64,000 bases of DNA from [Phialemoniopsis] sp. UDSM-2020 (GCA_018873225.1 JAEILZ010000002.1:5704001-5768000), one strand, 5' to 3'. Shown: positions 1 through 12,083, counted from the stretch's first letter. Notes: generated by a model not told the origin, from the sequence alone. Program-made: numbers and translations.

Positions 1-384
1 CGCTGGGTAATTATGGGTTATAAATCTCACCAGGTAGTTATGGCTAGGTATGTCACACGCGCACCCAGGGTAACGATTCTCCCACCATGTGCCACCGAGC
101 CCGGCATTCTTTTCGTAGATGCTGAGGTCAATGTTCTTGAGCCGCCCGGATTCGACAGCATGAGCTAGATCGAGTCCAGAGCAGCCTGCTCCCGCTACAA
201 TGACCTTGAGTCGCCTCGGTGTGTTGAAGTATTGCTTTGACAAGTGATAGGCAACAGGGTCTTTGTCTTTGTAGCCGGCAGTAACCTCGATAGGCTTCAA
301 GGGTGGGTCTGGGTCCAAGTTCGTGTCCGCCACAGGAATGTCATTCCTGGGGCCTCTGACGCTCATGTCTTGGTTGATGACCAT
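1..384 (-). CDS. Baeyer-Villiger / FAD-dependent monooxygenase, N-terminal exon (cut by window edge)
   Basis: Only the first exon is in the window. It opens with ATG at 384 and runs 118 codons to about 31, where a GTGAG donor begins. Visible are the FAD-binding Rossmann motif GAGCSG and the block EKNAGLGGTWWENRYPGC followed by DIPSHNY, which is typical of fungal class I BVMOs (NADPH- and FAD-dependent enzymes that insert oxygen next to a ketone to give esters or lactones). The same block recurs in the BVMO at 18522-20629, so the two are paralogues at opposite ends of one cluster. It is divergent from the SDR at 1028. The rest of the gene lies left of base 1, so the second Rossmann motif and the FxGxxxHxxxW fingerprint cannot be checked. 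Confidence 0.85.
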   Translation of the reverse strand, partial: MVINQDMSVRGPRNDIPVADTNLDPDPPLKPIEVTAGYKDKDPVAYHLSKQYFNTPRRLKVIVAGAGCSGLDLAHAVESGRLKNIDLSIYEKNAGLGGTWWENRYPGCACDIPSHNYLVRFITHNYPA

Positions 385-1027
385 TGTGGGAGATAATCAA
401 TGGAGTCAAATGGTACAATTCGGCTGAAAGGATATGATTTTCAGTCTCTAAATTACTACTGGTCCTACTGGTAGCCAAGACCATGAATGCATATTTCGCT
501 TTCAACATATATCAAATCTGCAACAATCCACTCCTTTCCTTTGTCAGTGGAAAATTGGAGCCCACTGCTGAGCGTATGCTCCATCGGCTGAGATCGTGCA
601 GAGATCCCAAACGGCAATTGAGTGTCCGAGTGAAGGGTGTTGTCCGGCCTCGGAATTTCGGAACGAAAAGTCGAGGAGGAGTATTTCGGTAGCGACGCCC
701 ACCGAGCCGCCCGAGCTGCTTCGGGGATCTGCCCCAAAAGAACATTCTGTGGGTCACGGCCCTCCGTCAACATCCCCGGAAACAGCAGGACGGTAACCGC
801 CTCAACATTCCGTGTGCACACCATCCTTGGCTGTTGTTCACGGACTAGTCTCCCAGCTCACTGGGGATCAATACACAGGGTTGCGGGGCGGACAATGCAA
901 GACTCGCTTGGTTCGGTAGCATAAAACATTTGACAGTAGAGTATCCTACTGGGGAGCTTGATGAAGTGTTGACAGCAATTGAAATCCATGTGCATCATTC
1001 ACAGCTAAATTTAGAACCCGCAACAGA
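385..1027. promoter_or_regulatory. Divergent promoter BVMO/SDR with tandem TCGGAA
   Basis: No convincing gene is present; short open frames overlap on both strands. Two exact TCGGAA hexamers sit eight bases apart at 650-655 and 658-663. The same word recurs in the other promoters of this cluster. It contains a CGG triplet, the half-site usually read by Zn2Cys6 factors. Confidence 0.55.
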
Positions 1028-1953
1028 ATGTCTTACAGTGATCTCAAGGGCAAGACGTTCATCGTCACCGGAGCAGCATCCGGACAAGGAAGGGCAACAG
1101 CGTTGCTTCTCGCGCGACAGGGCGCCAACCTCGGTATGCCTTGACTGCTCACACGGAATGCATCTTGTTTCTAAGTGTCTCTCCTAGGACTTCTTGACTT
1201 GAACAAGCCAGACGAGGTTGCCGCTGAGATCGAGCGAATTGGCAGCCAGGCCCTCGCCTTCGCTGCCGACGTTGCCCAGTACCAGCAGGTCCATGATGCC
1301 GTAAAGGCAACGGCAGACAAGTTCGGCGGCATAGATGGTGCTGCTAACATGGCCGGCGTGCTTGGCACCCAAGGCCTGAAGGGCCGTGGCTACGCGCTGA
1401 ACACTATCGAGGACAAGGACTGGGATTGGATGATGGGCGTCAACCTGACCGGCGTCAAGAACTCGCTCAAGGCCGAGTTAAACTATGCCAAAGACAACGC
1501 CAGCATCGTCAACATTTCCAGCATCGCCGGCCAGAGAGGCACACCTTGGAACGCGCCGTACGGTACTGCAAAGTGGGGTGTCATCAGTCTGACCAAGTGT
1601 GCGGCCCAGGAAGCTGGAGACAAAGGCATTCGAGTCAATGCTATCGCACCGTAAGTTCTAGACATTCAAGTCTTGTGTGTCTACTGTGCTGACCAAACAC
1701 AACAGTGGGGTGATTGACACGCCTCTATCTCAGAACATGGGGCCCCAAGATATCGTCTGGGAGCGTCTCGTTTCCAGAACGGCGTTGAAGCGGATTGCAC
1801 AGCCTGAAGAGGTATCAAAGGTCGTACTGTTTCTGCTCAGCGAGGTCTCCGGATATGTCACAGCCAGCGTAAGTCCAAGTAAGCACTTCTCTTGAGCAGA
1901 TTCATAAACTAATCTATCTTCAGACCATAAACGTGGATGGGGGCTTTCAGTGA
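1028..1953 (+). CDS. Short-chain dehydrogenase/reductase (classical SDR)
   Basis: Four exons (1028-1133, 1188-1650, 1706-1868, 1924-1953) join to 762 bases, 253 residues, the usual length of a classical SDR. The cofactor loop TGAASGQG lies near residue 13, NISSIAG holds the catalytic serine, and YGTAK gives the Tyr and Lys of the active site; the C-terminus INVDGGF is also typical. It should interconvert an alcohol and a ketone with NAD(P). The start is the first ATG, 15 codons before the glycine-rich loop. It shares a promoter with the BVMO at 384, so a role in making or using the BVMO's ketone substrate is plausible (inference). Alternative assignments such as sugar or steroid dehydrogenase cannot be separated by eye. 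Confidence 0.9.
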
Positions 1954-2100
1954 TTATGTACTTAGTGTGAACTAATCCAAGAATTTGAACTACTTTCCTG
2001 CCATTGCTCCTTAGTGTAATATATGTGCCCATGGATGTCCGACTACACTTCATTGATCCAACTCCCCGTAACCTCGAAGGACCATTTCCTATGTGTGAGT

Positions 2101-3260
2101 TCAGAGTTGATTATTTACATCCTCAATCCTCAATAATTGTTCTGCCAGTTCCACGAAAGAGCTTTCTACTGAGTGAAACTTTATATCAAGTAACTTCACA
2201 TCTTCCTCACATTGCACCTGATAGGCATTTGCCGGTAGCAAGTTACCTCCTGGATCTCCTCGAGGTACGCGCCCAGCCAGCTCGGGTAAAGAGCCGCGCA
2301 AGATATCTGCGATCTTTTGCGAAGTTATTGTCGCACATGACACTATGAGTCTCCTATTATATGGGCTGGGAAGCCTTAAAGCTTTCAAATGCGCACTCGC
2401 CAAATCCTTATTCCTTGATCAGTGAATTATTCAACAATGTGGGGAAAACAGGTCGCTACTGACTCTGCCATCCACAAACAAGTGTACTCCGTTTGGTGGC
2501 ATAGGTGCATCTTGTGTGCTGTTGATGAAAAGATTCCAGATCCTCAGGTTGGACTCGTTTAGCTCCGAGATGGACTTGACAGGAGACGACAAGGGACCGT
2601 ACACCATTGGAGGAAGCAGCGTCACAAGGTCGAAGTGCAGTTGGTCCCGATTCATGAATTCCCATGCTTCGGCAACTAGTTATTGGATGATCTCTCAATT
2701 CTTGTCAATCCTGACATACCTGCTTTCTCCGCAAATGTTTTGCTGGCTCGATAGACTGTTGGCTTGTCTTTTGAAGAGGTTGCCTCTTCCCACGTCACCG
2801 GGTTCCAGTCACCAGCAGTATACACCATTCTTTTCTGACCAGGAGTATAATCGATGACGGCAGCGATACTGCCGGTGATCACGACTCTTCTCACGCTTCG
2901 GCTTGCCTTTGCGGCCTCCAGGACCCTCATCGTGCCATAGATAGCTGGATTCAGGAGATCTTCATTGCAAGTAACATCCCTGTACAGGAAGGGCGAAGCA
3001 GTGTGGATGATCAACGTGATGGGTGGGCTCGACGTCAGTGCTTCACTGAAGGCATTCAGCGCGGTGATATCCGGGACGATTATGGTTTCGATCTGGGAGC
3101 TGTAGGCCGGATACTGATGACGGATCTCTTCTGCTTTGGCTGGCGAACGGACGGGTGCAAGAACTGCGTAGTCCGCTTCGAGGAGCTGGGAGAGAATGTG
3201 GGCTCCAATGAAACCGGTGGCTCCAGTAAGCATCACTCGGTCGGCTGGTACTGACGACAT
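2101..3260 (-). CDS. NAD(P)-dependent epimerase / dihydroflavonol-4-reductase-like reductase
   Basis: Three exons (3260-2720, 2675-2464, 2406-2101) join to 1059 bases, 352 residues. The extended-SDR nucleotide motif TGATGFIG is near residue 12 and the catalytic YRASK follows an ITGSIAA strand, as in DFR, cinnamoyl-CoA reductase and yeast methylglyoxal/ketone reductases. The expected reaction is NADPH-dependent reduction of a carbonyl. The second intron uses a GTCAGT donor. It is transcribed in the same direction as the acyl-CoA dehydrogenase just upstream, and its 5' flank holds one TCGGAA at 3371-3376. A longer in-frame N-terminus exists (from 3299), but the ATG at 3260 gives the usual short lead before the Rossmann motif. 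Confidence 0.88.
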
Positions 3261-3370
3261 GGTCTTCTGATAGACTCTCAAGGTGCAACGAAATGGCACG
3301 ATGTGCTGTTGAGAACGTTTGGCAATCTGAGTTGTCCTAAAACATAACTGGAGAGCCCAAGACCCCGCAA

Positions 3371-3376
3371 TCGGAA
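3371..3376 (+). promoter_or_regulatory. TCGGAA element upstream of the DFR-like gene
   Basis: A single exact copy of the cluster hexamer, 111 bases before the start at 3260, within the 227-base gap to the acyl-CoA dehydrogenase. Confidence 0.35.
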
Positions 3377-3487
3377 TATTGCAAACAAGTTCCGTGTAGT
3401 TGATGTTCTACGAATTGGCAGGTCTAGTCTACGATCTCCATAGCATTGGCCTATTGTACAGGAAGGCTCATTGGCCACGGCGGCCCA

Positions 3488-5110
3488 CTATAGTTTGGCC
3501 AGTTTCCTGGTTACCTTCGTGACCATGTCCATCAAGATCTCCTCGCTCCCGCCACTAACTACCAGCACCCGTACATCTCGACTGATTTGCTCAACTCTGG
3601 ATCCTCTCCCTCCTCGGCTGTATCCAAGACCGCCAAAGACTTGCTGCGCTTCTCTGCTGATCTTCTCCAAGTTGTGCGCCGCTTGTACTTTGACAAGCGC
3701 TGCAAGGGGGCTAAAGATGGTCTGAGGGGTGCGAACTGAGCGGTGTACTAAGTCCTCAGTGAAGCTGTGGCAGGTCTCGAGGAGGCCAGCCATCTTGGCA
3801 AATTTGGCTCTGATTGTTTGGTTGGACATGAGCGACTGCCCGAAAGTTTCACGTGTCAACGCATGGTTGTAGCTATCCTCCAAAGCCACCCGACCAAGGC
3901 GATTGGCGGTGATTGCGACCCACAGACGCTCGTGAGTAAATGCTGCCGGCACGTGAGTTCTTTGCGGTCGAAAATCTCGTCTCAACGAAGGAGAAGGGTT
4001 GTGACTCACTCGACATGATGATCCCGAATCCAGCATTCTCCTCGCCAAGTAGGTTCTCTGCGGGTACAACCACTTCGTCAAGCTCGACAAAGGCAGAACC
4101 TTGATTGTGTCAGTATCGTTGCTTGACCCGAGTGAATGATCATACAGTATCTTACCACTTGAGCTCACGCCAGAGTTGATCATCTTGCGTTTGCTGATTC
4201 CTTTGGAGCTCATATCTACAATGAACACCGAAATGCCTTTGGGTCCAGCTGGTCCTGTTCTACACGCAACCAGGGCATGGCTGGCGAACATTCCCTGTGT
4301 CACCCACTTCTTCTCTCCGGTGATAATGTAGGATTTGCCGTCTTTTGACTTCGTTGCTGTCGTTATCATCCCACCAACATCTGAGCCCACTGTTGCAACG
4401 GATTAATATGCCGAAAGACAAGTTTCTCGACCGAGCCGTTATGAAGGACTTACCAGCAGGCTCGGTGACCATCAAGCAGTGTCTTTGCTCGCCACGCAGC
4501 AGAGGTGTGAGATACTTCTCCTTTTGCGTCTTGTTCCCGTATATGGAGAGTGGCGCACCGCCGACGGTTGCTCCGCCATTGATGCCCCAAACAACGCCCA
4601 GGTACCCGCAACGGGCCATCTCATCAATCAGCTGTGGCGATATTTAGCATTCACAGTCGTTACCAAGCTCAAAATTACCCACAATAGCATCATGGAATTC
4701 ATCCCAGTCTGGTACAAACTGCTCTATCAGTCGAGTCCTTAAACACGTTGTTAAAGGTGAATTTCGCACCATTTGGATGAATGTCAGCAGGCAGCTTGAT
4801 GCCACCTAAGCAGTCCTTGGGCAGGGGAAACACGGCAGCTGCTAAGAACCCTAGGGAGGCGTGCCGCTGAAAGCACTAAAGATGGTTTTAGCATGGACAG
4901 GGTTCTTTGACAGGAACGTGGTCACCGCACCTCATCCGGTATGTACCCTTGTGTCTCCCATTCTTCAGCGTTGGGTATCACATGCTTATCAACATAAGTC
5001 CTAATGAACTTTTGCAATTGACGGTGACTATCCTTGTAATACGGATGCGTATTGTCAGTATGCCAGGAAGGATCCGCGAACGGGATAGGCGAAGTGATCG
5101 TGCTGGTCAT
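3488..5110 (-). CDS. Acyl-CoA dehydrogenase with peroxisomal AKL C-terminus
   Basis: Seven exons (5110-4931, 4875-4770, 4723-4683, 4631-4454, 4389-4156, 4099-4010, 3942-3488) join to 1284 bases, 427 residues. Family landmarks are GVVWGINGG, the flavin-contact MVTEPA, ITGEKKWVTQG, the NEQFVPDWDEFH region, and the C-terminal VFGGLGYSRGG and SGGSEEIL. It should introduce a trans-2 double bond into an acyl-CoA with FAD. The last residues are KLAKL; AKL fits the PTS1 consensus, so a peroxisomal location is predicted, in contrast to mitochondrial homologues. It is divergent from the SDR at 5578 and sits with an AKL-ending CoA ligase at 12084, suggesting a peroxisomal side-chain shortening step. The substrate is unknown. 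Confidence 0.9.
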
Positions 5111-5577
5111 GGTTCGTCTTTACTCAACACCGAAAATCAAGTGTGTTGACAGTGAAGCCAATGATTGAGGCCTAATAGCATTGCGCCTCAGTGCCTTTGA
5201 TATGCTGTATGTGCGTATGTGCCCTACATCGCCTTTTCCAGCCCGTCCTCCTCAACGTCAAAGGCAGACGGGCACCACAAATTCCGAGCCGAACTCTTCG
5301 CGATCAACAGCCGACGTGCAAACCCGACAGGTCAAGAACCACCAATTGTGCGACATCGGAACGCTGGAGCTTCTCGGAACCCACACTTGCAGGCAATTCC
5401 GAAAATTTACAGTGGGACCACATTCAACCCAGGCCTGTGGCGAGACTGACACTGAACTGCGTATGGTCACTGAACTGAAGGCAAACCACTGGTAGATATA
5501 CGCAGGCAATGATCACTGTTCGGACGCGTGATGGTAGCTTAGACACTAGAATAGCATGCATAGAGAGGCTGATTCTC
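5111..5577. promoter_or_regulatory. Divergent promoter ACAD/SDR with four TCGGAA/TTCCGA copies
   Basis: Exact copies lie at 5282-5287 (TTCCGA), 5356-5361 (TCGGAA), 5374-5379 (TCGGAA) and 5397-5402 (TTCCGA), four within 121 bases. This is the densest run in the window. Three overlapping open frames here show no family resemblance and are taken as chance. Confidence 0.55.
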
Positions 5578-6641
5578 ATGATGGCCGCTGAACGTCTCAC
5601 CCAGGTGCAAAAACATTTGTCCCCACTGTCTGATCCATCGCGTCTGGATGGCCAAGTTGTGCTAATTACAGGCGGTGCTCAAGGTGAGCTCGTAAAATAT
5701 CGGTTAGATTCTGCTACTGACCTGTGCTATCGTTGAATAGGAATCGGTAGAGCTGCTGCTGAGCTTCTGGCGAGCAAGGGTGCCCTGGTTGCCATCAATG
5801 ATCTCGACGAGGCGAAGGCTCGGCAGGCCGTCGAAGAGTTGGCTTCGAACGGCTTCGAGGCATTTCATATGGCCGGCGACCTCCTGGACCAGGAGATGCC
5901 CAAGAAGCTAGTTGATGCTGTGCTCGCGCGGTTTGGAAAGATCAACGTTCTTGTCAATTGTGCAGGTCAGGCAGCTCTTCTCCTCCGCAACTCTCGCCTG
6001 CGAAATAATGCACCTAACTATTCTTCAATTATAGGATTTCTCGTCGACAACGCGGTGCATAAAATGACAGAGGAGCAATATGACATTGTCATGAAGATTC
6101 ACAACTACGTGCCATTCAGACTGTTCAAGGCATTGTCATCGCACTGGATGGACAAAGCAACGTTGGATATGCCAAAGTCGATCATCAACATTGCCTCCGT
6201 GTCTGGTCTTCACGGCGCACAAGGACAGATCAATTATTGCACGGCAAAGGCCGGAGTGTTGGGGATGACAAGAGGCATGGCCAGGGAGTGGAGCAGGTAA
6301 GTAAATCTCGCGGAACGCCACCTGAGGCTTCCTCGTACTCTAGCTAACAATGCCCCGTCTGCAGATTCAATGTTCGTTGTAATGCAATAGCATATGGATG
6401 GATAGACACCAGGATGACAAGGCCACCGGACGAGACGAACAAATTCGTTGCTGGTGGTCAGGAGATCAGCGGCGGGATCCCTCCCATTTACAAAAAGTGG
6501 AGGGACACCAGTGACATCCTGGTTGGTCAGAGACCTGGGACAGCCCAGGAAGCAGCCAATGCAATCCTCTTCCTTGCCAGTGGGATGTCATCATATATGA
6601 CTGGGGCGTGTATAGAATGTACTGGCGGAAGATATCTGTAG
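5578..6641 (+). CDS. Short-chain dehydrogenase/reductase
   Basis: Four exons (5578-5683, 5741-5965, 6035-6296, 6365-6641) join to 870 bases, 289 residues. ITGGAQGIG is the cofactor loop (split by intron 1), NCAG the stabilising strand, NIASVSG holds the catalytic serine and YCTAK the Tyr/Lys pair. It is longer than the SDR at 1028 because of an insertion between the WIDTRM and RPGTAQEAA segments, a feature of multifunctional-type 3-oxoacyl reductases and some hydroxyacyl dehydrogenases. It shares the TCGGAA-rich promoter with the acyl-CoA dehydrogenase, so it could act later in the same oxidation spiral (inference). A second ATG at 5581 is equally possible. Confidence 0.88.
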
Positions 6642-7077
6642 ACCGAGACATTATACCCCGGTGGTCGAATACCAAAGCATGCTTTGCCATGTCAGTTTGT
6701 CGCCCCCCAATCCAGTGCTGCGAGAAACGTTTTCCGTCGAAACCAGAGCCAACCAAACGAAACGCATAACAATCTCCCAAGATGTGCTAAGTCAAACCAA
6801 GCCTAGCAAGGCTCTCTAGTGGAGCGGAGTGATGGGGAAGGGTGGGAACCCCCAGAATGCGGGGTTGACGTAGCAGTCCAGGGGGTTAACCGACCGTGAC
6901 CCGGTCGCCGCCAGCCATCCTTCTCCAACAACTGGTAGCTTCTCCATATTCTGTATCTTGCTCAACAGTTCGAGAAATCCCTTTTACGCACGACTGAGTA
7001 GCTAACAGATCATCGCGAGCTAGTGAGAAGACAATCACTACCCAAGGGCTTCCCATTCTTCAAATCCCCTGAAGATT
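6642..7077. other. Intergenic, 5' flank of Zn2Cys6 regulator
   Basis: No gene seen. It holds GC-rich runs such as GGGGTTGACG and CCGGTCGCCGCC at 6860-6912 but no exact TCGGAA, which suggests that the regulator is not itself under the cluster motif. Confidence 0.4.
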
Positions 7078-9758
7078 ATGTCAGTGGCCCGCAAGATGTC
7101 GGAGTATCACCCTTCGTTCCTACAGGATATGGCACATGATTCGATGTTCTCCAAGGACTTCACGCAGATTCTCGGCAATCGGCAACAGTCAGGGAACGCA
7201 GTGAGCAATCAACACGATGCACACCGCGGGCACAGAGAGCCTGTTACAGGACCAAAGCGTAATAAGTACATCCCAAGGGCCTGGTAAGTCCCATCGCGAT
7301 AGATCGAGAAATTTGTGGTAATCGTGCTGACGGTCTGACTCTAGCCAGGACTGTCAACGCCGCAAGGTCAAGGTATGGTCTCGCTTCTCGAAATAGCTCA
7401 CAGGTACACATTGTTAACAGATCAAAATAGTGCTCCGGAGAGGAAGTCTGTCAGCATTGCCGCGCTAGAGAGGTGACCTGTGTCTATCTTCCGAAACCAG
7501 GCGAAGGCAAACGGAAAAGAGCTCGGGCGACCAGTCCAGATAGGTATCAAGCCTCTACCCAAAACATCGATACTTCTCTTGTACTCATATTCACTTTAGC
7601 ACGGATGTCCAGCGACGAGGCAAGACCAGTCAGGATGCGACAACGACCTGGAAGAGCCCCGGCACAACGGCACACAACGAAACCTCCAACATCGAACTGC
7701 AGCTTGCGCGACTACAGGAGCAGGTATCAAAATTTTCGCAACATATGCGGTCAAGGTAAGATGAACCTTCGTGGGCTGTGAACTAGAACGAAAAAGTCTG
7801 ATCATCTTGTAGCAACACGCCTGACAATCGACGCGTCATGTTGTCTTCATCATCGATGTATACGATCGACATTGCCGCACTCAATGGCGAGGAGACGACG
7901 TTCGAGAACGGAACAGGGTGTAACAATCTTTCCATATCTGCCCAGTTAGCCGACATTCGAGAGCTCATCCGAATTGCCACTGGTTCGCCGAGGCACCCAC
8001 AACCGAAAGCGAGCTCGAATCGGATCTTTACCCTCGAGCTGCCAGAACCTGCGAGACTAAGATATCTCATTGGAGTGTACTTTCAGGAGATGGATTCATT
8101 CTTCCCCTTCTTAGACAAAGACGACACAGAGAAACGAGTCCTTAGCATGCTCGAGACACTTGGGCACTCCGACTGCAACCAGATCATCGATGTAGACACC
8201 GCGCACTACCCGACTGCCGCTCTGTTATGCAACATTCTGGTTCTGGGTGAGTGTCACGACCCCGAAGTCAAGGACGCCTCGGACCCCAAGCCTGGATGGG
8301 CAACATATCAGAGAGGCCGGAGATTGATACAACACTGTGGATCATCTCGAACGGTTGATCTGGACATCGTGCGATACCATACTCTCTCTACTCTGTATAT
8401 GATGAACTCCGGCCTACTCCATTCAGCTGCGCAAGCAATATCACTGGCGGTTCAATCAGCGATGACCGCTCGACTGAATGATCAGTCACTGTGGACTGAC
8501 TGCTCGGATATAGAGATCAAGTCACGCCAGAGACTGTGGTGGACTGTGTATTTCCTGGATCGCAGGGTTGCCCAGCGTAATGGCACCCCCTACCTTGTCC
8601 GCGATACCGAGTCAGCCGTGGAGGAGTTCGACATTCGTGATGCTGGCAAGTCACGCCCACGTCTTCAGTCCACCCTCCCAGCAGTCTACACCGACAACTA
8701 CTTCCAGTCTCTCATAGACTTTGGAAAACTATGGAGTAGCATCTGGGACACATTTTACGCCGCGACTGCTTCCAAAGCGGGCGACTGGAAAGAGATTGCG
8801 TACGTTCGCTAAGTAATCCGTTCAACAGAATTATGAGTCACTGATAAGTATTGTTAGTATTATTGATACACGGATACTCATCTTCCGTCGACAATTGCCA
8901 CGCGAACTGACGTGGGACACGGAAAAAGCTAGTCAGTACGGTGAAGATGGGGAGACGGAGCCCATGATGCGGAGAAGACTAGCTATATTCATTGTAGGTC
9001 TTAGCAGGTGCAGTCAGTGTATTAGCAAAAGTGTCTAACGCGCTTTATTTTCACAGAGAATCAATCTACTTCGTATGATCATCCGGCAGAACCCAACGTT
9101 GTCCTGCGACGGCGATGAAGAGGCTCGACTGTTTTGCGCACACCTTGCTCGACAAAGCATCGAAGCTATTGCCACCTTTTCGAGTCTCTGCCCGCGTATC
9201 CGATCATCTGGATATTTCATTAGCACGGCACTTGTCGAGTGCATCTATCACTTGGTCTACATCCTTCAAGACCAAACCCTCAACATCGACCGACATGCGA
9301 TTCTGGGTGCATTCCAGAAAGCTTACAAGCTGTTGTCCGGCTTTGCTACAACATGGATCACTGCGAAGCTCGCGATGCAAGCACTCTCTTCAGCCATATT
9401 CTCTGGTGGCGACGCCAATGCCCTGTTTGAGGCACTGTCCAAGCCGCGCAGCATGCCGAGCGAACCGGCACCGGAGCCGCAGCGTGAAAACCCTGAAGTG
9501 CCGGTCGAGGACGGTGTTTCTCCTGACACTGCTTTCGCTGACTTATTGTTACGGTCTGCAGCAGATTTCAACCCGGAGTCAATGCGAGTACCAAGCATAA
9601 CGCAGCTCTGCCATCAATTCCTGCCCCAAGACGGGCAGAGACAACCCGATTACAGTACTATGGCTGCACAGGCACAAGGGCCGGAAGGGCTGGGTTATGT
9701 GCCCAATGCATATGGAGATATGCAATTTGACTTTGCAAACATCTTTTCTGACATGTGA
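7078..9758 (+). CDS. Zn2Cys6 fungal transcription factor (cluster-internal)
   Basis: Seven exons (7078-7283, 7345-7372, 7431-7543, 7600-7755, 7813-8799, 8858-8993, 9057-9758) join to 2328 bases, 775 residues. Two introns cut the zinc cluster; spliced, it reads CQDCQRRKVKC followed by SGEEVCQHCRAREVTC, the canonical C-x2-C-x6-C-x5-C-x2-C-x6-C. A basic linker (KRKRARA) and a short coiled-coil (IELQLARLQEQVSKF) for dimerisation follow, then the fungal-specific regulatory domain with RLWWTVYFLDRR. The acceptor chosen for exon 3 (after AAAATAG) is the one that restores cysteine spacing. Placed inside the catabolic cluster, it is the best candidate to read the TCGGAA words (inference). Confidence 0.92.
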
Positions 9759-9791
9759 TAAACCAATCTGTAGCATCTATTTAAAATACGA

Positions 9792-11525
9792 TCACCGTGA
9801 TAACAATTCCTGCTGGTTCCTACGCGTCAATGTCACGTCCAACCCGTTCTGTACCACCAGCCAGCCTGGATACAGCGTGTAGCGCTTTGGGTCCACGATC
9901 TTGACCTCGAACCTCCGGAAGAGCTCTGGCACAAGTTTGGAGATTTCAAGCAGGGCAATGTTCTTGCCGAGACAAACCCTGGGGCCACCTCCAAATACAA
10001 AGCTGAGGTTTTCCATCCTGCGAAGTTGGTCCGGACTTGCTTCCACCCATCTTTCAGGACGGAATATGTCTGCATCTTCACCGAACACCCGCCGGTCTCT
10101 GTGAACGGTCCATGCATTGCAGCCCACGACGGTGCCTGCAGGCATGAATCGGCTGCAGAGCTCTGCGCCACCTTCTGGCACAACCCGTGGGATTATCTGT
10201 CCCAGGGGCGAGTGGTATCGCAAACACTCTTTGAGCAACGCCTGGTAGTAAACCAAGGACTGGCCTTCTGCCCATGTCACTGGCCTCTCCATCTCCTCGC
10301 CACTACAGCCACGCTCAGCTCGGGCCTTAAGAACCACGGAAAGCTCGGTCAGAAACTTGTCGAGACTTCCAGGGTGAGTGAGCAGGCGATAGACGATTTC
10401 TCGCAGGGCGATAGCTGTTGTGTCAGAGCCGGCGCTGATGTTCGTGTTGGTGTACGTCGCCAAACGCCGGTCCGTGACAATATCCGGGTACTTCTCACGG
10501 GCTTTGATAAAACGACTGAGGAAGTCTGGGCGTGGGGATGTCGAGCTCGGCTCGCCGTGCGCTCTGATCTGCTTCGCAGTGAACCGCATGATCGGCCCCG
10601 TACGCCGGAACTTACGGACCAAGACCCCGAGGCCTTTGATCCGCATATACTCGTCGACAGTGGGGATTTGGCCCATCTGTATTTTGTCACTTAGTCTTCA
10701 TTGACAACAGGATGCGTGCCGTAGGTGGAGTACTCACGATACCTATCCAATCCATCGCTTGTGCGGTGTAGTACATCATATTGTTCAAGTCTTTTCCGGC
10801 CTCGAGAAACCCGAACCTCTTGCTGAATGTGATTTCACCTCTTGAAAGAGTCTCAGAACTTAATGTTAAAGGTGTGCACGCTTTTCAAGTTCTCACTTAC
10901 ATGACGTCAAAGGCATACATTTGCAGCCATTTGGTGAATGAGCAAGGCTCCCCACTGTTTGCGAACTTCTGCATTTGCTGCAGGAAGACAATAGAGGTCG
11001 AGTCTACTAGTGGCTCATACTCAACCAAAGTGCTTAACGAGTAGGTGTGGGCTATTGGGCGGCGAAGTTCGCGGTGAACTGCCTCACTTCGAGTCGACGA
11101 GACATTTTGCAAGACAGTGCCATCCTCAGTTGTGATGTCTTGAGAGATGTAGAGGTGACTCTAAGTACCTGATCAGTTCCCATCGATTCCTATATAAGGC
11201 TTTCACGGGATATCACCTTAGCGAACACTGGTTTCCACCCGTAGATTATTCGGACCGCTTCAGCGTCCGCCACAGAGACGGTATTCGGTCCCAGTCGGAG
11301 GAGTGGCGAGTTGTACTTTTCGTGGAGCGCATGTTCTTCCAAACCCTTACGCCGTAGATAGTGGATGAAGATCCAAATGTCAGATATCGACGCGAGAAAT
11401 GGGCCGGGAATGTCATGCAGACCATTGCGGTAGCGGTTGCGAATGAAGCGAGCGAGCAATGCTACCAAACACAATGGCAGCCAATACGACTGCACGAGGA
11501 GATAGGCATCAGCCAAGAGGGTCAT
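9792..11525 (-). CDS. Cytochrome P450, pisatin-demethylase-like
   Basis: Four exons (11525-11217, 11160-10901, 10840-10738, 10676-9792) join to 1557 bases, 518 residues. An N-terminal membrane anchor precedes the DIPGPFLAS proline-rich hinge. The I-helix AGSDTT, the K-helix ECLR, FRPERW and the heme loop FGGGPRVCLG are all intact. DVIGEITFSKRFGFL, spliced across intron 2, is characteristic of the fungal group annotated as pisatin demethylase-like, some of whose members remove methyl groups from plant phytoalexins. It is an ER monooxygenase needing a CPR partner. It is divergent from the acyl-CoA ligase, which supports an early activation role in the pathway. Substrate is not inferable; family placement is from recognition only. 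Confidence 0.9.
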
Positions 11526-12083
11526 TTTGGCGCTGGTCTTCAGCCCTGTGGCGCAATGAAAGAATGCAGTAGCGTTGGCTATTCACGTAAGTCCGCATCA
11601 TTTAGCAGACACCTATCTAAGACTTTCAATTGCCACCTCAAGTATCTATCCTTTCCCATGATCAGAAGATTGCATCCCGTCGTCGAATTGTCAATTGTTG
11701 GTAGGCTGATGCAAATGACTGAGGTCTATTGCCGTGCGTCCGGAATTTCTAATGTTCGGAATCAAGCACTGGACTGGGCCTCTCCAGTTCCGAGCCATGA
11801 TGCCCCCGCACACGTCGATCCCCCCATCAACAGCGACCGACCGACTAGCCAACAGCAACATTTCGCCTGTCCATTCCGTTGGGAGGCACTTCCTCATTGG
11901 GCTTGGTGAAAGCGGCTACGGGGGCGTTGAATCAGTGATGCACTCAGAGACAAGTCTCTCCAGCAGGGCATCTAAAGTCTGCGTTCGCTTATGAGTATTA
12001 TTGACAGTAACATTAATCATATGCTGCAATCGGATGTAGATTAGACAAATCCAGTACCATTCACGACTAAAGTGCTAGGCAAT
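11526..12083. promoter_or_regulatory. Divergent promoter P450/acyl-CoA ligase
   Basis: One exact TCGGAA at 11756-11761 and a near copy TCCGGAA at 11738-11744, both followed by T. Open frames here on both strands have no recognisable content. Confidence 0.45.

Noticed and set aside
10026..10694. 222-codon plus-strand frame opposite the first P450
   Set aside because: Shadow of the P450 last exon; composition unlike a folded protein.
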